Below, piece after piece: positions 36,561 to 47,673 of a stretch of 64,000 bases of DNA. The notes under the pieces were generated by a model. The model saw only the letters and a list, made by a program, of their open reading frames with translations. It was not told the origin of the DNA and searched no databases. Origin of the DNA: Calycina herbarum. Taxonomy: Eukaryota; Ascomycota; Leotiomycetes; Helotiales; Pezizellaceae. A program made the position numbers and the translations under genes. Each line of letters opens with the position of its first letter. Position 1 is the stretch's first letter. The stretch spans positions 248,001 through 312,000 of the forward strand of contig LLEY01000002.1 in NCBI GenBank assembly GCA_001414485.1, written 5' to 3'.

Positions 36561-39500
36561 TAATATTCTAGATATATACTCGTAAGTCTAGGTATACTAT
36601 TATAAGTATAAGAATAATTCTCTAGCTTACTCTCTAGATAATAGAAGCTTAAGTAAGAACTAAGAACTTTCTATTATTATTATATACTTAGATTATAAGT
36701 CTTAACTTTATAAAAGTAAGTACTATACTCTTAAATTTAATATTATCTACGAACTATAATCTAAAGATTCTAGTATTAGAGAGTAACTCTTCCTAGGTAA
36801 TAATCGATTAACCTACTAACTTCCTTCTAGTGTAATTCTATATATATTATACTATTAGTAGCTATAAATACTTTAATATTATATTCTTTCTTAATAGACG
36901 AAAGGAAAGTCTTAATATCTTCGATAGTAACGTAGTTCTTAGTATTATTAATAAAAGTATCTATCTCTTAGAATAAGATCTCGAAAGACTTATTTAGTAG
37001 TCTTAGGTACTTTCGTAGTCTTCCTCGTCTACGCTTCTAGACTAGTTCTATTATCGATTCTAGAGGATTAGTAAGGTTATCTTATTATACCTATGTCTAG
37101 TAAAGTTAGTATCGTGTTTATAAGCGAGGTTAAGGCTTCTCTTAAGATTTAGTTCTATTATCTATTCTATCTTTATAAGATTATAGTATTATCTTAAACG
37201 ATAGTACTATTCTAGAAATATCTCTAACTACTAGTACTATTCTAGAGTTTTTAAAAATTTCTTCAAAGTATAGCTTTACTACTATAGATCTAAATCTTAT
37301 AAGACTACTTAGTAGTAATACGATATAGTCTTTATTTTTGATTTCTTATAGTAAAAAGAGACTAGTCTAAGACTTTTAGTACTTATACTAAACGAGTATA
37401 TCTATATTTAGTAGTAAATCCTTGATTCTACTAGGTAATAGACTATTCTAGATATTAAGAGTATTTGTAATTTAACGCTTTATAAGTAATTTATATACTT
37501 CTTTAGTAGTCTTTATATAGGTCTCGGATCTCTAAGATATTAATCGTAAGAGAGTATTACTTTTAGCTATTCTAGGATAGACGCTATATATAAGTAAAGT
37601 AGGTACTAAACTATTAGATTCTACTATATCGTTAATAGCTTTAAAAGCTATTTAGAGAGCGGAGGCCTTTATAAGACTAGGTTGTTATTTCTAGATAATT
37701 AAGTAAATATAGCGAATTAGTCTATAGTATTATTCTACTATTCTAATAGAATTATATACCTCGACTAGTATAGTTTTAACTTTAATTTCTATCGAATTTA
37801 TATACTCTTTAAATTCCTTTATAATAAAGTTCTTTCTAGGGTCTATAGTAATATAGTTAGAAGGTTCTAGATAAGTGTTAATCTAGTACTTTTGAAAGGT
37901 CTCTTAGATACTCTTTATACTTATATCTAGTAGAAAGTCTCTAGATTAATATTAAGTTTCTTAATCTATAATATATAATACTAGCTTATTTTCTAAAAAG
38001 AAGACATCTATAATTATATTATAGTTAAACTTAATATTATTATAAAGTATAAATTTAAATTAACTAGGTAACTTTTTATACTTTTAGTAATACTTATAGT
38101 ATTTAGTAAAGTGTTATAGAATACCTTACTCGACGTTATAACTAGTACGCTTAAGTATATACTATAAGCGTAGTATAGATAAGTAACTAAAGCGCTTATA
38201 GAGGTACCTAATATCGACATTTATAAGGTAATATAGGGATTCTTATACGAGGTTATATATAGCCTTATTCTAGAGTAGAAAGAGGTATCTAAATCGTTAT
38301 ATAATTCTAAAACGTTTTACTTTCTAAATAAGAACGTTCTAGAAGTTATTAAACGAGACGTATAAACGGTCTATATTATTAATATATATAATATAGAATT
38401 CTATATAGCTGATTAGTATACTAATTATAATCGATTCTATAGAGAATACGTAGTCTTTAGTACTTTCGTCGATAGAGATATTTTAGACGTGTTTAGTATA
38501 TACTAAGTATTAATTATATCTTATACTCGACTTTCCTTCTACGCTAGTATTAATTATAACTCTAAAGAAGTAGTCTTATACGTACTTCTTAGTAGTAGAC
38601 GTAAATATCTCTTCTATAAACTTATAAGATATAGCGTCTGAAATTAGTAGTAGAATAGATCTACTGAAAGTATAATCTTATACTAAGTTTATTAGACTAG
38701 CTATAAGAGTCTAGGTACTTAAATTATTAATATATCTAACGGAAGTAATTAAGTAGTAGATAACTTTACTATTAGAATTACTTTTATAATCTATTATAAT
38801 TATATAGAGTGTTTCAGATATATCTTTCTCTTTTATACGTTCGACAGTAGCGATATAAGTATAGTAGATCTTTTTAACGAATCTACTGTTCTTTCTATAG
38901 AAGCTGTCTCTATTACTCTTTTACTATTTAGTAAAGTAGCGATTCTACTCTTCTTAAGTATAATTCCAGGATCGGTGGCCTTCTTTTCTATATATATAAT
39001 ATTTATTATTCTTTCTAGATTTATACTAGTACTAGTAGTAGCTATAAAGACTACTAGAATTGTTATACTTATAGAAGTAACGATCGGTTATTAAAGTTTT
39101 AGTATTTAAAGCGTTATAGCTTACTTTGTAATTACAAATAGAGCTTCTTAAAAGAGTAATAGTACTTTAAAGTAACGAGTTTTATAGTAAGGTTAAGTAT
39201 ATACTTTAGTATTCTAATGCTTTCTTATATATTATAAGTAGCTTATTAGCTAATTATCTATCGCTTTATATATTCTTAGGAAGTCTATAGCGAAGTTCTT
39301 CTAATTTAGATAGTATGTTCTTAAAATACTAGCTAGGAGTCTTTTCTAAATATTCTAGCTTAGCTTTTATACGTAGAAATATAATACGATTCTATTCAAA
39401 GAATTAGCCTCTAGAGTATAGCTTATTCTTAAAATATAACTAGATAGTAGTAGAAAGAACGTTATATAACTGATTAGTTTCTTTCTTAAAGATACTAATA

Positions 39501-39725
39501 TAAAAGTAGTTTAATATCTAACTCTTAAGTATAATTAGAAAGATAAGATTATATACTAAAGGTAGTATACTATAACAGTTATATATATCCTTAAATATTC
39601 TTAACTTAAGCTTGAAGTTGTCTCTCTTACTACTATACTTTTGTTCGTCTAAATATAATTTTATAATATTACTAAGTATAAAGATAGAGTTGCCTATCTA
39701 GCTATTACTAGGATAGTTATCTACG

Positions 39726-39803
39726 GCCGGTTAGCTTATAAGAGCGTTCTAGGTTATAAAAGCTGCCGGTTAACTTATAAGAGTATTCTAGGTTATAAAA
39801 GCT
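39726..39803. repeat. Two tandem 39-bp repeats in the copia gag region
   Basis: The 39-bp unit starting GCCGGTTAGCTTATAAGAGC is followed at once by a second copy with a few transitions (for example GCCGGTTAACTT). Shorter related pieces with TTATAAGAGC continue to 39850. Confidence 0.75.
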
Positions 39804-40755
39804 ACTAGTAGAGTTATAAGAGCTACTGCTAGTAGAGTTATAGAGATAGGAATATTACTTATAAAAGCGTTTAAAGTAGTACTCGAAGTAGAAGGATTCT
39901 AGTATCCTAGAAGAAGTTTAGAGAATCGGTTAGAGTGTTCTTTAAAATACTTATATCTCGTAGCTATCTCTTTAGATTAAGTCTCTAACTTATATACTTA
40001 GTCTCTTAATTCTTAGATTACCTATTTAAGCTTTATAAGTTCTTAAGCTATATTATAAAGTATCTTTAATATAATAGCCTTATATCTATCTATCTCTACT
40101 TATATACCTCGATTATATAGTAACTTACGTATCTTAATAAGAGTACTTCTTTCTATGTTTACGAACTTCGATTCTAGCTAGTTATTAAAGTCTATATAAT
40201 ATATCTCCTAGAGATAATCGTTATATATATTATTAATATCGTATTCCTCTAACTTTGTATTTATATAAGCTATAGCTTCCTTATCTTCAATCTACTATAG
40301 TAGTAGTGCTATAGTGTTAGTAGTGTCGACGAAGTTGTCGGTGCTTAAAGTAGTAATAATAAGTAGTATCTTATACTAGGTAAATAGTATATTATAATTT
40401 TATTTTATTATAAGTTACACTTTTGATACTTATAAGTTATTAAAATCAGGTGAATTGTCTTTGTATAATAGCTGTTCTAAAGAGTTTAAGAGCGGTTATA
40501 AGAGCGGTTATAAGTAGAGTAGTACTATAAGTCGAAGAGGTTATAAGATTAGTATTACTTGTTATTATTATACTACAAGTCCTAGAGTTTACAGTAGTAT
40601 TATCGAGGGTATAACTAGTAGAAGGAGTCTCTTCCGAGAAGAGGAGTCTACTTTATATAACTACGTAACTATATATAAGCTTACTGTAGGAGGAACAGGG
40701 TAACGTAATAGATTAGGTTACCGTGTATAGATAAGCACAGGGTAGGTTAAGTGAT

Positions 40756-41053
40756 TGTTAAATTATATTTCTATAGAATCGGTAGATAAGTATAAGTAAA
40801 AGACTTAAAATTAACTTGATTTCTAACTTATAAGGATAGTAGAGAGCTATATATACTTCTAGGATAAGTACTAGAAGCTTCTATAGCTTACAAATATAAT
40901 AGTTACTAGAAGATTCTAAGGATCACGTGTTTACGTAACCGAGAACGTAACCGAATCTTCTAGATAACGCTAGAAAGAACTAGTATAGACTAAGGTTTAA
41001 ATCTAAAGCCTATTAGTAAGTAAGGTAATTATTACCTAATACTAACACTTACA
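40756..41053 (-). repeat. Probable 5' LTR of the copia element
   Basis: In element orientation it begins TGTAAGTGTTAG and ends TTTAACA, 298 bp, with a TATA-like GTATATATAGC about two thirds in. Length and ends fit copia LTRs. No second copy is seen because the other end of the element is missing. Confidence 0.55.
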
Positions 41054-41271
41054 ATTCCGAGAACCGCGATATATATAGCTAGTTTTTCTAATCTACGTAT
41101 ACGACACTGATTAGTATTAGTATAACTTAGTAGTTAATAGTATAATATAAAAAGAGTATATTATTATTCGTATATATAGAGCAAACTTAGCTGCTCTATC
41201 TACTTAAATAGATCTTAAGCGAGAAGGTTATATAGAGTACTATTTACTCTAATTATACCGACAGTTATTAA

Positions 41272-41356
41272 GAAAACGCGTATTAAAGTTAGTAAGTAGT
41301 AGAGTAGAGAAAAGTACGTCGCTCGGTAATATACGTCGCTTAGTAGTAAACCACGT
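41272..41356. mobile_element. Fot1/pogo-type right TIR remnant
   Basis: In reverse complement this reads ACGTGGTT, two 17-bp units (41348-41332 and 41331-41315), then CTTTTCTC and AACGCGTTTTC-like sequence. This is the same plan as the left end of the element at 14372. It is followed by TA (41357-41358). The rest of the element is not recognisable in 41054-41271. Confidence 0.7.
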
Positions 41357-41358
41357 TA

Positions 41359-41953
41359 ATTTATTATAAAAATACTCTATATATATAGACTTATACTTAA
41401 AAGCTTATAAAAGCCTAACTCGCTATCTTTTTATAAAAGTCTTAAAACTATTATAAAAGTATCTAAGCTCTAATTTATAGAGAGATCTACTAGAATATAG
41501 CGCTTATATTAGATTATAGCTTTAGACTAGAGTACTTATAAGTTTAGAACTACGAGTCTAGGTATTTTTATAATAAAGTATTATATTTATAGTAATTAAC
41601 TCTTTTACTCTCTAATTAATTAAAAACGACTTTACTTTTTAATTAATTTAAAAGAACTAATTTACTTTTATTATTAAAAGAGAGATATTCTAGTTAGTAA
41701 TTATTTAATATTTTCTCTATTTATTTATATCTAAATTTTAGTAAATAAAAGCTTATATATTAAAATAGTAAAACTTAATTACTTAACTAATATACTAGCT
41801 ATTATAGTAGAGTAATAGAAGTTTCTAGATATTTAAAACGTAACTTCTTTAATAATATTTTATAAATTCTTTAATTTATAAATCACCTAACGGTTCTCTC
41901 GAAGTATTTCTCTCTAACATTCCTACCTACACGATAAACAACAACTACACACC
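41359..41953. other. AT-rich intergenic, no gene recognised
   Basis: RIP-like AT-rich sequence with repeated TTTACTTTTTAATTAATT-like motifs near 41620-41670. Normal composition resumes near 41880; the last 70 bases look like the leader of the 2EXR gene. Confidence 0.5.
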
Positions 41954-42783
41954 ATGTCTCAGAATATCAGCTTCACTAAACTCTCCTCTTTACCAGCTGA
42001 AATCCGACTTATGGTCTGGGAACAAGCTTACGAGGATACCTGTCGTTATATAGGTGAATGAGCCTCTGACTTATATCCATCCACGTGACTAGCACGCTAG
42101 TACCACGCTAGCACAAGCATAAATAGTCGTACTTCGAGTACCTAGAATAGAAACAGAGAATACAACACGCATATGCAACCAGACAGATTTATGACCAAAG
42201 TCATACCAACAATACCCCTCCTCGTACTATTCAGGTTTGCTCTATCCATGAAGGCGGCGAGCATTTCGTTCAAATTAAAGTTGACCCAATGCCCAGTCTC
42301 TTAGAAGTAAATCGGGAAGCTCGAGCACTTTTACGCTTCGTTAACCCTTTCTCACCTAGCTTAGTTGTCGCTGCTCAGTATCCCCCACGAGCTCGTTCCG
42401 TCGAAAATATCCAAATTGATCTTGAAAAATATGTCCTATATTTCCCCTGTGTGGAGGGGTTTAATAAAGATGCTGAAGATCTGATTGTCCAATTGCTTCG
42501 GTACTTGTTTGGGGACCAGGCTGAGATGGTGAGACGGAAGTCGGCAAACTTGAAACTTCTTTGCTGTTTAGTAAATATGCAAAGAAATTTCTTGGTGATA
42601 AATCTGCCGGGTTTGCGGGAACTGACTATCGAGTGCTATTGCGATTATGTTAACAGAGCCCCGTCATGTGAACGGGTCGGGCAGCTTGATTTGGGTGGTG
42701 TGACGGTGCTGAGAGAGTATTGTGGCAAGGTGGATCCCGTCAACCCCTGGGATTCCTACTATGAAAGCCATTCCATGTCCTAG
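41954..42783 (+). pseudogene. 2EXR-domain family gene interrupted by a 171-bp solo LTR
   Basis: The N-terminus (LSSLPAEIRLMVWEQAYEDT) is the F-box-like start of fungal 2EXR proteins, a large family of unknown role. At 42041 the frame runs into a 171-bp insert with TGA within 8 codons. Beyond the insert, PPRTIQV and SLLEVNREARALL complete the motif, and the frame then runs open to 42783. Leaving out the insert and one target copy gives 217 residues, all in one frame. The paralogue at 47674-48339 has the uninterrupted join (YDNTPPRTIKV), which confirms the original structure. An intron explanation would need a weak GTGAATG donor and does not account for the target duplication. Confidence 0.85.
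42041..42211. mobile_element. 171-bp solo LTR with 5-bp target duplication ATACC
   Basis: It starts TGTCGTTATATAGG, ends CATACCAACA, and is flanked on both sides by ATACC (42036-42040 and 42212-42216). Inside are CCACGTGACTAGCACGCTAG and a TATA-like CATAAATAG. The short length fits a copia LTR or a very small LTR family. The exact TG...CA ends and perfect duplication show a real insertion that later lost its internal part. It shows no RIP. Confidence 0.88.
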
Positions 42784-43197
42784 ATTCCCTTTGTTAACCA
42801 CAATCAAATAATAATATCACTTGACAACAATAAAAACTAGTACAAAGCAAATAACACTTAAATATACCGTTTTGTTTAAAAGATAGCAATTGTGACATTT
42901 ATGTCTGTCTGTACCACCTACATCCTCTAAATACATCCTCTAAACGCTCTAAACTTTCAATCGTAAATTTCAAGTTTGCTCTGGCGGCGATGACATGCTT
43001 CTCAAACCATCTGTCGAATCACACTTGACCTATAAACAGCACCCTCGCTAAGACATCTAAAGCGTAAAGTTTTCGCGACTCTAAGCCGAATCTTTTGAAA
43101 TTCTGTGTATTTCTTTTTTATCAGGTGAGAGCTTTAAATACAATAGCTAAATAGTTCAACTCTAATCTTCCCCGTAAAATGACAATTCTAAGATAAT
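42784..43197. other. Intergenic, no gene recognised
   Basis: Normal-composition DNA follows the 2EXR pseudogene up to the hAT-like element. No ORF or RNA gene is visible. Confidence 0.5.
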
Positions 43198-43484
43198 CAG
43201 ACTTGGGCAGCGATACTTTTATATCGATAAATTATCGATAATCGGCTCTCGATATTAATCGATACTTTTTTGCTCTGATACGATTAGCGCGATATATCGT
43301 TAGTAAAAAAGAGACGATTATCGATATATATCGGCTTTTTTAAGCTAGGGGCTCTATATAGTAAATAGAAATCACATGATATAATTTACTCTTTTTTTCT
43401 AAAAGCTAATTTTCTTTTATATAAATGCTATATCTATAAATCTAGATTAATTACTTTAAGAGAGCTAAGCACTTACTTATGTTA

Positions 43485-45311
43485 ACGTATTTCCCGGGTG
43501 AGCCGATCACCCGGGTGAGCCGATCACTAAAACACTAAAACGCGACACTTAACTTAAAATTAAAATGCTACTACTTAATCAAGCCCAACCCTCTAATGAA
43601 GAGGGTCGCATTCTTTTAGCTGTCTAAGCCTTTAATTCAGGTTATTTTAAGAGTATGCAAGCTTGTGTTAAAGCCTACGACGTGCCTTATATAACCCTCT
43701 ACGACCGAATACACGGAATCCCTTCGCGACGCGATACTCCTTCTAATGCTTAAAGACTTACCTCCGAAGAAGAGCGAGCTATTGTACGATATATTCTCGA
43801 CCTAGACTCGCGTGGATTCCTACCTCGGCTAGTAGCTGTTCGAGAAATGGCAGACCTTCTTCTCTCTAAACGCGACGCGCCTCTAGTAGGCAAGAATTGG
43901 ACTTCTACCTTTATTAAACGCTGTATAGAGATTAAAACGAAATTTAGCCGTAAGTACGATTATAAAAGAGCTTAGTACGAAGACCCTATAGTTCTTAGAG
44001 ACTGGTTTAGGCTTATACGAAATACAAATACTAAATATAGGGTTGTAGAGGAGGATATATATAACTTCGACGAAGCTAGGTTTCTTATAGGGGTTATTAC
44101 AACTGCTAAAGTTATTATAAGCTTAGAGTTAAGGAATCGTCTAAAGACTGCTTAGCTAGGAAATAGAGAGTGAGTTTCGATTATATAGGGCATAAACTCG
44201 TATAGTTGGGCACTTCCTCCGTTTATTATTTTTAAGAGATAGCACCACCTCTTAGCTTGGTACGAGGAGTCAGGTCTCCTATAAGATTGGGTAATTACGC
44301 TAAGTAAGAATAGATAGACAATAAACGAGATTGGATTTAAGTGGATTTAGTACTTTAATAAATATATAAAAGGTCGTATAGTTAGGCGATATAGACTCCT
44401 TGTTCTTAATAGCTACGAGTTATATATTTTAGTTTAATTTTAGTAATACTATTAGGATAATAATATTATTACTCTCTATATACTACTATACTTATCTTAT
44501 ATCCTTTAGCCTCTTAACGTTGGCTATTTTAGCCCTCTAAAGGCATTATATAGTAAGCAGATTGAGAATCTCGTTCGAGTTAGAATCTAGCATATTACTA
44601 AGCTTGAGTTCCTTCTTATATTTAAAGAGGCATTCAAAGCTACATTTATAGAGTAGAATATTAAGAGTGGATTCCGAGCAACTAGCTTAGTTCCGTATAA
44701 TCCTAAGAACGTGCTTTCTTACCTTAATCTAAGGCTAAAGACACTAACTCCACCCCCTATAAACGAGCTAAACTGGACTCCAAAGACGTCATAGAACGTA
44801 ATAGAGCTTGGATTCTAGACTATATATCTTAAAAACCGTATTATACAATACTAAGATAGCTCTCTAACATCAATCAACGAGGCATTTAATCAGCTTACTA
44901 AGGGAGCTTAAATTATAATATACGGAGCTACTCTTATAAGAGCTGAAATTAAGATACTACAAGAGGTAAATCAGCTTAAAAAGAGAAGGGAGAGAAAGTG
45001 AAAGAGGCGTATTTACTAAGGTGGAAGTCTTATAGTTAAGGAAGGCGAGGAAATTGTTTAAAGTATTCAAACTTAGTAGGAAGAGGGTGGTAATAATATA
45101 TAGCGCTAGCGCTTAGAAGGCAAGCGGCGACGTTGTGGTTTATGTAATCAGGTTGGATATAATGCTCGTATATGCGAGGCACCTTAGGAATCGATTAATA
45201 TAAGTAGCTAGAGGTTTTTTAATAGTATTGTTGTAATATATTTAAAGTTGTAGTGTTATCGCGTTTTAGTGATCGGCTTACCCGGGTGATCGGCTCACCC
45301 GGGAAATACGT
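43485..45311 (+). mobile_element. Fot1/pogo-type DNA transposon, complete TIR to TIR
   Basis: 1827 bp between TA dinucleotides (43483-43484 and 45312-45313). Both TIRs are ACGTATTT plus two 17-bp CCCGGGTGAGCCGATCA units (left 43493-43509 and 43510-43526, right mirror at 45270-45303). The transposase frame fills the interior (43565-45253). It is nested in the hAT-like element. It is more GC-rich and less decayed than the other elements, so it is the youngest of the four Fot1/pogo copies here. Confidence 0.92.
43565..45253 (+). pseudogene. Fot1/pogo-type transposase with in-frame nonsense codons only
   Basis: A 563-codon frame from ATG to TAG shows no frameshift; it is broken only by scattered TAA/TAG/TGA that fit Gln, Arg or Trp codons after transitions. 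Order: an N-terminal HTH of the psq/CENP-B type (AFNSGYFKSMQACVKAYDVP), a second HTH region (RRDTPSNA, LDSRGFLPRL), first catalytic Asp in YNFDEARF (about codon 169), LLVLNSYELYI where the usual second Asp is Asn, the SPLKALYS region, and a C-terminal zinc-knuckle-like CGLCNQVGYNARICEA (from codon 524). Inactive. Confidence 0.9.
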
Positions 45312-45543
45312 TATAGTATTATATTAATAAAAAGCATGTAACTTTGCTTAAAGTCGAGCTTATAGATTCTATTGGCTATCGGTACGGATTTATTATTTAG
45401 CGATTATATAACTCGATATATGGATATATCGATGTATTGTATGTATTCGATATATTATCAGTTAAGTTCTCCTTGATACGATAATCGTTAGAGACCCCCT
45501 CGATATTTTATCGATAGTATCAGTGCCCAAGTCTGAAGATAAT

Positions 45544-47111
45544 GATATCAATCTATTAAACATCAGCAGCGAAATAAGCGAGTAGAGCAGGTAAAAACAT
45601 TACCTTTACCTACTTAACCCAACCCTCAAGTGACTCAAATGCACTCATTCCCACTCGTCAGAGTTATTTTTCAAGCGGACACATTTGCTTTGATGATGTC
45701 GTAGTACAAAGAGAAGGTATGAGAAAATGAGTGTACCTCTGAGGACTGGAAAATCTTTCAAGATATCGGACTTCTATCGTGAGTACTGTCATCTTTTAGA
45801 TATGTCTTGAATCATGTTTTGTTATTGTCTTGCTTTTCTGGATTGGGTTTAGTTGTTAACTTTGATGCTGGGTGAGGAGATCAGTTCTTCCGAAGAAAAT
45901 CGGAGGGAGATATGAGGGGTTGGAGTGGGGCATTTGTTTGTTTAGAGACTTGGACTTGTGGTTTTTTACTTTAAAGCCCAAAGGATGATGAAGATTTTGG
46001 ATTTGCTGTTGAGGTACTTGAAGTCGAGTTGTTAAGTTGAGAAAAGAGTATTTTTCAACTACACCATGCTTTACTTGTTTGATACTCTGATGTTAGAAGA
46101 TAATAGCTAGTAATTAGGAGATATTGAGAATAGACTGAGAGTTGAGAGATGGAGTTGTTGATGTTCTTTACTTTGTTTTTACTAATTATCTCAGATAATG
46201 TTTCTATAGAGTAGATAATAAAGTTTCTTTTAATCTTCCAGATGACTTATTTTCTGTAATTTCTTATATACTTATAAATACTTCTTTATATGATTTTTAT
46301 CTAAGATTTAAAGTAGAGAAATAGACATAAGAAGGGAGGTATAGGAAAGCAGAGAGTGTATTTACCTTCTCGCTTAATCTATCTTCTTTTCTAAAAAAGC
46401 TGAGTATTTTTTCTTTATCTTTCGAGAAGGTATAATGATTATTAGTTTTACTTAGAATAAAGTTCGTCTTCTCTCCTCGTTTCCTCATCCTAGGGTGTGG
46501 GTTTCGCGAGGGCAGAAAAGCTTATATAAAACGAGAGAGGTAAAAAGATTATGATTTAGATAGTGAGTTTAGAAGAAAATAGCGGAAGTAAAAATCAAAG
46601 AAGCTCTATAAAATAGAGAAGTGAAGAAAGTTTCGATATAATATATTGTGTATATCTAAAGTATACAAGGAGTTAATTAGTATATAGAAAAACAGATATA
46701 TTAGCGGACTAACGAACGAGGTTTATACTTATCTAAAACTTTAAGGATACTAGAGTCAAGGTACCTAACAGTCATATATGAAATGACTTCTCTAGACTAA
46801 CGAAAGATAGATTTAGATGCGAACAAAAACGAGAGTGCTATTTATACTATGAATACTATGAGTGTGATTAGTGAGATTAAATGAGAAGTGCATTGGAAAG
46901 AACCTCTCTTTATTGGAATTTTCAATTCATATTTACAGGAAAGAAGAACATTGTCATATTAGAACTGCGAGTTACGGTCAAGTTATGGTACGATACATTG
47001 CACTAATCAGATATACTCAATCAGATGACACAACAGGCATTTCAATTGATAGGCTCTGTTTATACACAATTGATATTTGCTTTATACTAGTTTTAATTGT
47101 TCTTAAGTGGC
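45544..47111. other. Intergenic, moderately AT-rich, no gene recognised
   Basis: The first 600 bp are of normal composition, and 46150-46800 is AT-rich with a milder RIP-like look. No domain, tRNA or TIR pair is recognised. Confidence 0.45.
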
Positions 47112-47576
47112 CAGTGTGAGAACAAAATACTCTACTACTCATTACTACTCGAGTACTACTTGAGTAGAGTAGAGTAGAGTATGAGTAGCAAGTGGGTTAA
47201 GCAAAGTAGAGTAGTCTATAATAGAAGTCTTCTATAGTAAATATATAAGTATACAAAAATACAACTAAGTAGTAGTAAGAAAGACTACCTTTTTAAAAAC
47301 TAGATGGTTTAGCTTATCTCTTATTCCCTTTTCTTTATAGAGGAATTTAAAAATATTTTTATTCAAGTACTCCGATAGACCGGAAATATTATTGCAGGGC
47401 TTCGTCCGAGCCTCCGAGGCCTCGGTCCGGATCAGTCCGAGGCGGACCGTACTACTTGAGTACTACTCGAGTACTACTCAAGTAGTATTGAATAGAGTAG
47501 AGTAGTACTAAGAATCCCTTGAGTAGAGTAGAGTAGCAGTCACTACTCTACCCTACTCTACTCATTTCTCACACTG
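47112..47576. mobile_element. 465-bp MITE-like element with CAGTGTGAGAA termini
   Basis: Left end CAGTGTGAGAACAAAATACT (47112), right end CATTTCTCACACTG (ending 47576). Sub-terminal arms consist of AGTAGAGTAGAGT and ACTACTCGAGTACTACTTGA repeats in both orientations, so the arms can fold. The middle holds a GC-rich palindrome (CCGAGGCCTCGG, about 47416-47427). CAGTG-type ends are typical of hAT elements, but no convincing 8-bp duplication is seen. Confidence 0.75.
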
Positions 47577-47673
47577 GTAAAGTACCTTTGTTATTTTCAT
47601 AATAAGGTTAACAAAGCAAATGTGGGGTAATAAATTGCTTTGATACAATTTTTGCATCAAAGATCATTGTTCT

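Larger units (their letters stand above)
36561..41053 (-). mobile_element. Ty1/copia retrotransposon, minus strand, 3'-truncated, RIP-degraded
   Basis: On the minus strand the copia integrase zinc-binding region is readable near 38215-38060 (YLYKRFSYLSILRLQYIL, then HFTKYYKYYQK), with Gln, His, Trp and Arg codons turned to stops or Tyr. The integrase core and linker continue toward 37300, and the RT region is cut off at 36561 by the GC-rich LTR. The gag part is 38500-40700. A 5' LTR is proposed at 40756-41053. It was an RNA-copying element and is now dead. Confidence 0.72.
43198..45535. mobile_element. hAT-like non-autonomous element with 8-bp target duplication, split by a nested transposon
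   Basis: Terminal inverted repeats CAGACTTGGGCA (43198) and TGCCCAAGTCTG (ending 45535) are flanked by a perfect 8-bp duplication AAGATAAT (43190-43197 and 45536-45543). Eight bases is the hAT hallmark. Without the nested element (43485-45311) it is about 510 bp, too small for a transposase, so it depends on an autonomous relative. Its arms are full of TCGATA and TATCGAT motifs in both directions, which would let it fold into hairpins. Confidence 0.85.

Noticed and set aside
38014..38220. 68-residue hydrophobic minus-strand ORF as a membrane peptide
   Set aside because: It is an out-of-frame reading of the RIP-mutated copia integrase; the correct frame shows the zinc-binding region.
42053..42231. 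Intron in the 2EXR gene (GTGAATG to TTCAG)
   Set aside because: The segment has exact LTR ends and a 5-bp duplication, and the paralogue lacks it; the donor is weak.
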